This document shows positions 13,251 through 24,524 of a stretch of 64,000 nt of DNA, one piece after another. A program made the position numbers and the translations under genes. The first letter of the stretch is position 1; every line of letters starts with the position of its first letter. This DNA is from Calliopsis andreniformis. Its lineage: Eukaryota; Arthropoda; Insecta; Hymenoptera; Andrenidae. Location of the stretch: NCBI RefSeq assembly GCF_051401765.1, contig NW_027480450.1:4960001-5024000 (forward strand), in the 5' to 3' direction. Below the pieces are notes generated by a model, which was given only the letters and a program-made list of their open reading frames with translations, was not told the origin of the DNA and did no database searches.

Positions 13251-16200
13251 ATCCTAGATCCTCAATCCCCAATCCTCAATCCTTAATCCTCAATCCTCAA
13301 TCCTCAGGCCTCAGTCCTCAATCCTCAACCCTCAATCCTCAATCCTCAAGCCTCAGTCGTCAATCTCCAATCCTCAATTCGTAACCCTCAATCCTCAATC
13401 CTCAAGCCTCAGTCCTCAATCCCCAATCCTCAATCCTCAAACCTCAATCCTCAACCGTCCGTCCACGTCCTCAATCTTCAAGCCTCAATACTCGTTCCTC
13501 AAACCTCAATCCTCAACCCTCAGTCCACATCCTCAATTCTCAATTCTCAATGCTCAATCCTCAATCCTCACATTGAATCCTCAATAATCAATCTCCAATC
13601 CTAGATCCTCATTCCCCAACCCACAATCCTTAATCCTCAATCTTCAATCCTCAATCCCCAGTCCTCAATCTTCAATCCTCAATGCTCAATCCTCAATCCT
13701 CAAGCTTCAGTCCTCTAGCCTCAATCCTCCACCCTCAAACCTCAATCCTCAACCGTCAGTCCTCGTCCTCAATCCTCCAGCCTCAATACTCAATCCTCAA
13801 TCTTCAATCATCAATACTCAATCTTCAATCCTCAATCCTCAATCCTCAATCCTCAATCCTCAATCCTCAATCCTCAATATACAATACACAACACTCAACC
13901 ATCAATCCTCAATACTCAACCATCAATCTTCAATTCTCAATACTCAATAGAATATCCTGAATTCTCATGGTTCTTTACTCAATCCACAATATTCAATACT
14001 CAAATCTTAATCCTCAAAGATCAATTCTCAACACTCAATCCTCAACACTCAGTCCTCACTCTTCAATCCGCCATCATCAACCCTCAATCCTCAAGCGTCA
14101 ATCCTAAATCCTCAATCCTCAATACTCAATCCTCAGTCCTCAAACCTCAATCCCGAATCCTGAATCCTGAATCCTCAATCTTCAGACCTCAGTCCTCAAA
14201 AATCAATTGTCAATCCTCAAACCTCAATAGAATATCCTCAATTCACAGATTTGAATACTCAACCCCATTCTTCAATCTTCAAATCTCAATCCACAGACAT
14301 CACATCCTGAGTTGTCTGGATTCAATACTCAAACCTCGATCCTCAAACCTCTATCCTCAATCCTCAGTCCTCAGTCCTCAATTCTCAATCGTCAATCCGC
14401 AAACCCCAGTCCTCAATCTTCAATCCTCAATCCTCAACCTTCAAACCTCAAACCTCAATCTTCAATCCTCAATACTCAATCTTCAATCCTCAATTCCCAA
14501 TCCTCAATCCTTAATCCCCAATCCTCAATCCTCAATCTTCAATCCTCAATACTCAATCTTCAATCCTCAATCCTCAATCCTCAATCCTCAATTCTCAATC
14601 CTCAATCCGAATACCTCAGACCTCAAACATCAATACTCAACCCTCAGTCCTCGTCCTCAGTCCACAACCCTCAATCCTCAATCCTCAATCTTCAATCATC
14701 AATATTCAATCTTCAATTCTCAATCCTCAATCCTCAATCCTCGAACCACAATTCTGAATCCTCAATACTGAATCCTCAATCTTCAGCCCTCCGTCCTCAA
14801 CAATCAGTTGTCAATCCTCAATCCTCAATAGAATATCCTCAATTCACAGTTTTCAATACTCAATACTCAATCTGCAATCTTCAAATCTCTATCCACAAAC
14901 ATCAATTCTCATCACTCAACCCTCAACACTCAGTCCTCAATGTTTAATCCTCAATCCTCAATTCTCAATCTTCAATTCTCAATACTGTAATTTCAATCCT
15001 CAATCCTCAATCCGCAATCCTCAATCCTCAATCGTCAATCTTCAATCCTCAATCCCCAATCCTCAGTCTTCAATCCTCAATCCTCAATCCTCAATCCTCA
15101 ATCCTCAATCCTCAATCCTCAATCTTCAGTCCTCAATACTCAATCTTCAATCCTCAATCCTCAATCCTCAATCCTCAATCCTCAATACTCAATCTTGAAT
15201 CCTCAATAATCAGTCTCCAATCCTAGATCCTCGATCCCCAATCCTCAATCCTTAATCCTCAATCCTCAATCCTCAAGACTCAGTCCTCAATCCTCAATCC
15301 TCAATCCTTAATCTTCAATCCTCAATCCTCAGTCATCAATCCTCAATTTTCACTACTCAATCGTCAATCCTCAGTCCACAATCCTCAATCCTCACTCCTC
15401 GTTCCTGAAACCTCAAACCTCATCCGTCAGTCCTCATCCTCAGTTCTCAATTCTCAATCCTCAATCCTCAATCCTCAACCTTGAATCCTCAATAATCAAT
15501 CTCCAATCCTAGATCCTCAATCCCCAATCCTCAATCCTTAATCCTCAATCTTCAATCCTCAATCCCCAGTCCTCAATCTTCAATCCTCAATGCTCAATCC
15601 TCATTCCTCCAGCCTCAGTCCTCAATCCTCTATCCTCAAACCTCAATCCTCAACCGTCAGTCCTCGTCCTCAATCCTCAACCCTCAATACTCAATGCTCC
15701 TTCTTCAATCATCAATACTCAATCTTCAATCCCCAACCCTCAATCCTCAATCTTCAATCATCAATATTCAATCTTCAATTCTCAATGCTCAATCCTCAAT
15801 CCTCAATCCTCTATCCTCAATGTTCAATCCTCAATACCCAATCCTTAATCTTCAATCCTCAATCCTCAATCCTCAATTCTCAATCCTCAATGCTCAATCC
15901 TCAATCGTCAATCATCAATTCTGAATACTCAATCTTCAATCCTCAATCCTCAGTCCTCAATCCTCATTCTTCAATCCTCAATACCCAAACCTCAATCTTC
16001 AATCCTCAATACTGAATCTTCAATCCTCAATCCTCAATCTTCAATCCTCAGTCCCCAATCCTCAGTCCTCAATCCTCAATCCTCAATCCTCAATCCTCAA
16101 TCCTCAACCCTCAGCTCTCATCCTCAATCCTCAATCCTCAATCCTCAATCCTCAATCTTCAATCCTCAATACTGAATCTTCAATACTCAGTCCTCAATCC

Positions 16201-17480
16201 TCAATCCTCAATCCTCAATCCTCAGTCCTCAATCCTCAATCCTCAATCCTCAATATACAACACACAACACTCAACCATCAATCCTTAATAGTCAACCATC
16301 AACCTTCAATTCTCAATACTCAATAGAATATCCTGAATTCTCATGGTTCTATACTCAATTCACAATATTCAATAATCAAATCTTAATCCTCAAAGATCAA
16401 TTCTCAACACTCAATCCTCAACACTCAGTCCTCACTCTTCAATCCGCCATCCTCAACCCTCAATCCTCAAGCGTCAATCCTCAATCCTCAATCCTCAACA
16501 CGCAATCATCAGTCCTCAAACCTCAATCCCGAACCCTCAATCGTGAATCCTCAATCTTCAGACCTCAGTCCTCAAAAATCAATTGTCAATCCTCAAACCT
16601 CAATAGAATATCCTCAATTCACAGGTTTCAATACTCAATCCCCATTCTTCAATCTTCAAATCTCAATCCACAGACATCAATTCTCATCACTCAACCCTCA
16701 ACACTCAGTCCTCAATCTTCAATCCTCAATCCTCAATCCTCAATCTTCAATACTCAATGCTCAATCTTCAATCCTCAATCCTCAATTCTCAATCCCCAAT
16801 ACTCAATCCTCAATCGTCAATCCTCAATCCCCAATCCTCAATCTTCAATCCCCAATCCTCAATCATCAATCCTCAATCTTCAATACTCGAACCTCAATCA
16901 TCAATCCTCAATCCTCAATCCTCAATCCTCAATCCTCAATCCTCAATCATCAATCCTCAATCTTCAATACTGAGTCCTCAATCCTCAATCCTCAATCCTC
17001 AATACTCAACCGTTAATCCTCAATTCTCAATACTCAATAGAACGTCCTGAGTTTTCTGGATTCAATACTCAAACCTCGATCCTCAAACCTCTATCCTCAA
17101 TCCTCAATCCTCAATCCTCAATTCTCAATCGTCAATCCTCAAACCCCAATCCTCAATCTTCAATCCTCAATCCTCAATCTTCAATCCTCAAACCTCAATC
17201 TTCGATTCTCAATACTCAATCTTCAATCCTAAACTCCCAATCCTCAATCCTTAATCCCCAAACCTCAATCCTCAATCTTCAATTCTCAATACTCAATCTT
17301 CAATCCTCAATCCTCAATCCTCAATCCTCAATTCTCAGTCCTCAATCCTCAATCCTCAGACGTCAAACATCAATACTCAACCCTCAGTCCTCGTCCTCAA
17401 TCCACAACCCTCAATCCTCAACCCTCAATTTCAATCATCAATATTCAATCTTCAATTCTCAATCCTCAATCCTCAATCCT
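13250..17480. repeat. Mosaic heptamer segment with two related sub-blocks
   Basis: No single long period dominates. About 13,680-14,300 is related to about 15,590-16,680: the unusual L1b variant with TCATGGTTCT lies at 13,948 and again at 16,324, offset 2,376. Then 14,305 onward follows 17,045 onward. L1 cores lie near 14,244, 14,845 and 16,620. The L2 module appears near 15,192 and 15,481. The join at 14,303 is reported as a breakpoint. No gene is present. Confidence 0.75.
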
Positions 17481-18376
17481 CAATCCTCTATCCTCAATGT
17501 TCAATCCTCAATACCCAATCCTTAATCTTCAATCCTCAATCCTCAATCCTGAATCCTCAATCCTCAATCCTCAGTCCTCAAACCTCAATGCTGTATCCTC
17601 AATCCTGAATCCTCAATCTTCAGCCCTGAGTCCTCAACAATCAGTTGTCAATCCTCAATCCTCAATAGAATATTCTCAATTCACAGTTTTCAATGCTCAA
17701 TACTCAATCTGCAATCTTCAAATCTCTATCCACAAACATCTATTCTCATCACTCAACCTTCAACACTCAGTCCTCAATGTTCAATCCTCAATCCTCAATT
17801 CTCAATCATCAATCCTCAGTACTGAATCTTCAATCCTCAATCCTCAATCCTCAATCCTCAATCCTCAATACTCAATCCTCAATCCTCAATCCTCTATCCT
17901 CAGTCCTCAGCCCTCAATCCTCAATCCTCAACCCTCAGCTCTCATCCTCAACCCTCAATACTCAATCCTCAATCCTCAATCTTCAATCCTCAATACTGAA
18001 TCTTCAATCCTCAATCCTCAATCCTCAATCCTCAATCCTCAATCCTCAATCTTCAATCCTCAGACCCCAATCCTTAATCTTCAATCCTCAATCCTCAGTC
18101 CTCAATCCTCATTCTTCAATCCCCATTACTCAAACTTCAATCGTCAATCCTGAATCCTCAATCCTCAATCCTCAACCTTCAATCATCAATATTCAATCTT
18201 CAATCCTCAATCCCCAGTCCTCAACCCTCAATCCTCAGTCGTCAAACCGCAATCCTGAATCCTCAATCCTGAATCCTCAATCTTCAGCCCTCAGTTCTCA
18301 ACAATCAGTTGTCAATCCTCAATCCTCAATAGAATATCCTCAATTCACAGTTTTCAATACTCAATACTCAATCTGC
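17480..18376. repeat. Partial relative of the B-unit interior
   Basis: From about 17,480 to 18,030 this matches 22,668-23,218 at offset 5,188 (landmarks 17,497/22,685 and 17,693/22,881), including the rare unit pair containing ATGCTGTATCC. It then carries a second L1 (core 18,346) and runs into the left edge of the B duplication. It is an additional, slightly different copy of a sequence that recurs again near 28,834 and 32,550. Confidence 0.78.
17666..17784. repeat. L1 module, representative copy (about 83 in the window)
   Basis: L1 is a run of about 17 heptamers far from the consensus yet in perfect 7-bp register; recognisable units are TAGAATA, TTCACAG, TTTTCAA, TCTGCAA, ATCTCTA and TCCACAA, ending in TGTTCAA. 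Core (CACAG) positions by eye include 171, 849, 2175, 3368, 4410, 4592, 6094, 7420, 8613, 9655, 9837, 11708, 12694, 12876, 14845, 18346, 20612, 21605, 22870, 26761, 29019, 31434, 32735, 35150, 37400, 38309, 39275, 41613, 43848, 45723, 46465, 47444, 49778, 51232, 52188, 55236, 57667, 60715, 63043 and 63707. It is usually preceded by CAATCAG-TTGTCAA or AAATCAA-TTGTCAA. No function is known to me. Confidence 0.9.
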
Positions 18377-21300
18377 AATCTTCAATCCTCAATACTCAAT
18401 CTTCAATCCTCAATCCTCAGTCCTCAATCCTCATTCTTCAATCCCCATTACTCAAACTTCAATCGTCAATCCTCAATCCTCAATCCTCAATCCTCAACCT
18501 TCAATCATCAATATTCAATCTTCAATCCTCAATCCCCAGTCCTCAACCCTCAATCCTCAGTCGTGAAACCGCAATCCTGAATCCTCAATACTGAATCCTC
18601 AATCGTCAGACCTCAGTCCTCAACAATCAGTTGTCAATCCTCAATCCTCATTAGAATATCCTGAATTCACAGTTTTCAATGCTCAAAACTCAATCTGCAA
18701 TGTTCAAATCTATATCCACGAACATCTACTCTCATCACACAACCCTCAACACTCAGTCCTCAATGTTTAATCGTCAATCCTCAATTCTCAATCTTCAGTC
18801 CCCAGTACTGAATCTTCAATACTCAATCCCCAATCCTCAATCCTCAATCCTCAATACTCAATCCTCAATCCTCAATCCTCAATCCTCAATCCTCAATCCT
18901 CAATCCTCAATCCTCAATCCTCAATCCTCAATCCTCAATATTCAATCCTCAATACTCAATCGTCAATCCTCAATCCTCAATTCTCAATCCTCAATCCTCA
19001 ATCCTCAATCGTCAATCTTCAGTTCTGAATACACAATCTTCAATCCTCAATCCTCAAACCTCAACCCTCATTCTTCAATCCTCAATACCCAATCCTCAAT
19101 CTTCAATCCTCAATCCTCAATCCTCAATTCTCTATCCTCAATCCTCAGTCCTCAGTCCTCAATCCTCAATCCTCAAACCTCAGCTCTCATCCTCAATCCT
19201 CAATCCTCAATCCTCAGTCCTCAATCTTCAATCCTCAATACTGAAACTTCAACCCTCAATCCTCAATCCTCGATCCTCAATCCTCAATCCTCAATCTTCA
19301 TTCCTCAGTCACCAATCCTTAATAGTCAATCCTCAATCCTCAATCCTCAATTCTCAATCTTCAATCCTAAATACTCAAACTTCAATCCCCAATCCTCAAT
19401 CGTCAATCTTCAATCCTCAACATTCAACCATCAATATTCAATCTTCAATCCTCAATCCTCAATCCTCAGTCCTCAATCCTCAGTCCTCAAACCCCAATCC
19501 TGAATCCTCAATCCTGAATCCTCAATCTTCAGCCCTCAGTCCTCAACAATCAGTTGTCAATCCTCAATCCTCAATAGAATATCCTCAAATCACAGCTTTC
19601 AATACTCAACACTCAATCTGCAATCCTCAAATCTCTATCCACAAACATCAATTCTCATCACTCAACCCTCAACAATCAGTCCCCAATCCTCAATCTTCAA
19701 TCCTCAATCCTCAATCCTCAATCCTCAATCCTCAATCATCAATCTTCAATCCTCAATCCTCAATCTTCAATCCTCAATAATCAATCTTCAATCCTCAATC
19801 CTCAGTCCTTAAACCTCAATTCTGAGTACATCAATCCTGAATCCTCCATCTTCAGCCCTCAGTCCTCAACAATCAGTTGTCAATCCACAATCCTCAATAG
19901 AATATCCTCAATCCACTGTTTTCAATACTAAATACTTCATCTGCAACCTTCAAATCTTTATCCACAAACATCAATTCTCATCACTCAACCTTCAACACTC
20001 AGTCAACAATGTTCAATCCTCAATCCTCAATCTTCAATCCTCAATCCTCAATCCTCAATCCCCAATCCTCGGTCCTCAGTCCTCAGACCTCAAACCTCAA
20101 TCTTCAACCCCCAGACCTCATCCTCAATCCACAGTCCTCAATCCTCAATCCTCAACCTTCAATCCTCAATACTCAGTCTTCAATCCTCAATCCTCAGTCC
20201 TCAAACCTCAATTCTGAATCCTCAATACTCAACCTTCAACCCTCAATCCTCAGTCCTCAATACTCAACCATCAATCCTCAGTTCTCAATACGCAATAGAG
20301 TATCCTGAATTCCCAGGATTCAACACTCAATCCTGAATCCTCAACCATCTGCCCTCATCCTCCATCCTCAATCCTCAATCCTCAATCCTCAATCTTCAAT
20401 CCTCAATACTCAAGCTCCAATCCTAGATCCTCAATCCCCAATCCTCAATCCTTAATCCTCAATCTTCAATCCTCAATCCCCAGTCCTCAACCCTCAATCC
20501 TCAGTCCTCAAACCTCAATCCCGAGTCCTCAATCCTGAATCCTCAATCTTCAGACCTCAGTCCTCAAAAATCAATTGTCAATCCTAAATCCTCAATGGGA
20601 TATCCTCAATTCACAGTTTTCAATACTGAGTCCCCATTCCTCAATCTTCAAAGCTCAATCCACAAACACCATTTCTCATCACTCAACCATCAACACTCAG
20701 TCCTCAATATTCAATCCTCAATCCTCAATCCTCAATCATTAATACTCAATACTCAATCTTCAATCCTCAATACTCAATCTTCAATCCTCAATCCTCAATC
20801 CGCAATCCTCAATCCTCAATCCTCAATCTTCAATCCCCAATCCCCAATCCTCAGTCTTCAATCCTCAATCCTCAATCCTCAATCTTCAATCCTCAACCCT
20901 CAGTCCTCAAGCCTCAGTCCTCAATCCTCAATCCTCAGTCCTCGTTCCTCAAACCTCAATCCTCAAACCTCAGTCCTCATCCTCAGTTCTCAATTCTCAA
21001 TCCTCAATCCTCAGTCCTCAATCTTGAATCCTCAATAATCAATCTCCAATCCTAGATCCTCAATCCCCAATCCTCAATCCTTAATCCTCAATCTTCAATC
21101 CTCAATCCCCAGTCCTCAACCTTCAATCCTCGATGCTCAATCCTCAATCCTCAATCCTCAATCTTCAATACTCAATACTCAATCTTCAATCATCAACCCT
21201 CAATTCTCAATCCTCAATACTCAATCCTGAATACCCAATCCTCAATCCTTAATCCCCAATCCTCAATCCTCAATCTTCAGTGCTCAATACTCAATCTCCA

Positions 21301-24005
21301 ATCCTCAATCCTCAATCCTCAATCCTCACTCTGCAAACCTCAATACCCAATACTCAATCTTCAATCCTCAATCGTCAATCCTCAATTCTCAATCTTCAAT
21401 CCTCAAACCTCAATCCTCAATCCACAGTCATCAATACTCAAACTTCAATACTGAATCCTCAATCCTCAATCCCCAGTCCTCAACACTCAATCCACAGTCC
21501 TCAAACCTCAATCCCGAGTCCTCAATCCTGAATCCTCAATCTTCAGACCTCAGTCCTCAAAAATCAATTGTCAATCCTCAATCCTCGATAGAATATCCTC
21601 AATTCACAGTTTTCAATACTCAATACTCAATCTGCAATCTTCAATCCTCAATACTCAATCGTCAATCCTCAAACCTCAGTCCTCAAACCTCAATTCTGAA
21701 TCCTCAATACTGAATCCTCAATCTTCAGCCCTCCGTCCTCAACAATCAGTTGTCAATCCTCAATCCTCAATAGAATATCCTCAATTCACAGTTTTCAATA
21801 CTCAATACTCAATCTGCAATCTTCAAGTCTCTATCCACAAACATCAATACTCATCACTCAACCCTCAACACTCAGTCCTCAATGTTCAATCCTCAATCCT
21901 CAATCCCCAATCCTCAATCCTCAATCTTCAATCCTCAATCCTCAATCCTCAATCCTCAATCCTCAATCCTCAATCCTCAATCCTCAATCTTCAGTCCTCA
22001 ATACTCAATCTTCAATTCTCAATCCTCAATCCTCAATCCTCAATCCTCAATTCTCAATCTTGAATCCTCAATAATCAGTCTCCAACCCTAGATCCTCAAT
22101 CCCCAATCCTCAATCCTTAATTGTCAATCCTCAATCCTCAAGCCTCAGTCCTCAATCCTCAATCCTCAATCCTCAATTCTCAATCCTCAGTCATCAATCC
22201 TCAATCTTCAATACTCAATCGTCAATCCTCAGACCTGAATCCTCAATCCTCACTCCTCGTTCCTCAAACCTCAAACCTCAACACTCAGTCCTCATCCTCA
22301 GTTCTCAATTCTCAATCCTCAATCCTCAATCCTCAATCTTGAATCCTCCATAATCAATCTCCAATCCTACATACTCAATCCCCAGTCCTCAATCCTTAAT
22401 CCTCAATCTTCAATCCGCAATCCCCAGTCCTCAATCTTCAATCCTCAATGCTCAATCCTCAATCCTCAAGCCTCAGTCCTCAATCCTCACACCTCAATCC
22501 TCAAACCTCAATCCTCAACCGTCAGTCCTCGTCCTCAATCCTCAACACTCAATACTCAATCCTCAATCTTCAATCATCAATACTCAATCTTCAATCCTCA
22601 ATCCTCAATACTCAATCGTCAATCATCAATATTCAATCTTCAATTCTCAATGCTCAATCCTCAATCCTCAATCCTCTATCCTCAATGTTCAATCCTCAAT
22701 ACCCAATCCTTAATCTTCAATCCTCAATCCTCAATCCTCAATCCTCAATCCTCAATCCTCAGTCCTCAAACCTCAATGCTGTATCCTCAATCCTGAATCC
22801 TCAATCTTCAGCCCTGAGTCCTCAACAATCAGTTGTCAATCCTCAATCCTCAATAGAATATTCTCAATTCACAGTTTTCAATGCTCAATACTCAATCTGC
22901 AATCTTCAAATCTCTATCCACAAACATCTATTCTCATCACTCAACCTTCAACACTCAGTCCTCAATGTTCAATCCTCAATCCTCAATTCTCAATCATCAA
23001 TCCTCAGTACTGAATCTTCAATCCTCAATCCTCAATCCTCAATCCTCAATCCTCAATACTCAATCCTCAATCCTCAATCCTCTATCCTCAGTCCTCAGCC
23101 CTCAATCCTCAATCCTCAACCCTCAGCTCTCATCCTCAACCCTCAATACTCAATCCTCAATCCTCAATCTTCAATCCTCAATACTGAATCTTCAATCCTC
23201 ATTCCTCAATCCTCAATCCTCAATCCTCAATCCTCAGTCCTCAGACCTCAAACCTCAATCCTCAACACCCAGACCTCATCCTCAATCCTCAGTCCTCAAT
23301 CCTCAATCCTCAACCCTCAATCCTCAATCCTCAATCTTCAATCCTCAATACTCAATCTTCAATCCTCAATCCGCAATTCTCAATCCTCAATCCTCAATCC
23401 TCAATCCTCAATCTTCAATCCTCAATCCTCAATCCTCAACCCTCAATCCTCAATCCTCAATCTTCAATCCTCAATACTCAATCTTCAATCCTCAATCCTC
23501 AATTCTCAATCCTCAATCCTCAATCCTCAATCGTCAATCTTCAATTCTGAATACTCAATCTTCAATCCTCAATCCTCAATCTTCAACCCTCATTCTTCAA
23601 TCCTCAATACCCAATCCTCAATCTTCAATCCTCAATCCTCAATCCTCAATTCTCAATCCTCTATCCTCAGTCCTCAGCCCTCAATCCTCAATCCTCAACC
23701 CTCAGCTCTCATTCTCAATCCTCAATCCTCAACCCTCAATCCTCAATCTTCAATCCTCAATACTGAATCTTCAATCCTCAATCCTCAATCCTCAATCCCC
23801 AATCCTCAATCCTCAGTCCTCAGACCTCAAACCTCAATCCTCAACACCCAGACCTCATCCTCAATCCTCAGTCCTCAATCCTCAATCCTCAACCTTCAAT
23901 CCTCAATACTCAATCTTCAATCCTCAATCCTCAGTCCTCAAACCTCAATTCTGAATCCTCAATACTCAATCTTCAACCCTCAATCCTCAGTCCTCAATAC
24001 TCAAT
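18376..24005. repeat. B higher-order unit, copy 1 (offset 6,149 bp)
   Basis: About 5.6 kb recurs at +6,149: landmarks at 18,392/24,541, 20,009/26,158, 21,280/27,429, 22,448/28,597 and 22,881/29,030. Differences noticed are few: CAATGCTC near 18,682 against CTAGGCTC near 24,826, and A against C at about 21,486/27,635. The left edge is near 18,376 and the right edge near 24,005, after which copy 1 runs into an extra 523-bp repeat. It includes L1 cores at 18,668, 19,591, 19,914, 20,612, 21,605, 21,787 and 22,870. The longest open frame of the window (22,448-24,073) lies here and is pure repeat. Confidence 0.88.
22058..22120. repeat. L2 module, representative copy
   Basis: L2 is a run of about nine heptamers marked by TCTTGAA, TAATCAA (here TAATCAG), TCTCCAA and TCCTAGA, followed by TCCCCAA and TCCTTAA. 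It recurs many times, for example near 506, 1,832, 3,025, 4,943, 5,751, 8,270, 13,226, 15,192, 28,208, 36,500, 36,800, 42,255, 44,651, 49,140, 53,746, 58,266 and 59,540. Because it contains TGA, TAA and TAG, it is where many plus-strand open frames end. Confidence 0.83.
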
Positions 24006-24524
24006 CTTCAATCCTCAATCCTCAATTCTCAATCCTCAATCCTCAATCCTCAATCGTCAATCTTCAATTCTGAATACTCAATCTTCAATCCTCAATCCTC
24101 AATCTTCAACCCTCATTCTTCAATCCTCAATACCCAATCCTCAATCTTCAATCCTCAATCCTCAATCCTCAATTCTCAATCCTCTATCCTCAGTCCTCAG
24201 CCCTCAATCCTCAATCCTCAACCCTCAGCTCTCATTCTCAATCCTCAATCCTCAACCCTCAATCCTCAATCTTCAATCCTCAATACTGAATCTTCAATCC
24301 TCAATCCTCAATCCTCAATCCCCAATCCTCAATCCTCAGTCCTCAGACCTCAAACCTCAATCCTCAACACCCAGACCTCATCCTCAATCCTCAGTCCTCA
24401 ATCCTCAATCCTCAACCTTCAATCCTCAACCCTCAATCCTCAATCCTCAATCTTCAATCCTCAATACTCAATCTTCAATCCTCAATCCTCAATTCTCAAT
24501 CCTCAATCCTCAATCCTCAATCGT
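23480..24524. repeat. 523-bp tandem duplication at the end of B copy 1
   Basis: Sequence from about 23,480 to 24,002 repeats directly at about 24,003-24,524. Checks: TCAATTCTGA at 23,541 and 24,064, and ATTCTCA at 23,711 and 24,234, both offset 523. The second copy carries a short extra switch near its end. B copy 2 lacks this duplication at the corresponding place (about 30,154), so it accounts for the difference between the 5.6-kb shared length and the 6,149-bp spacing. Confidence 0.82.
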
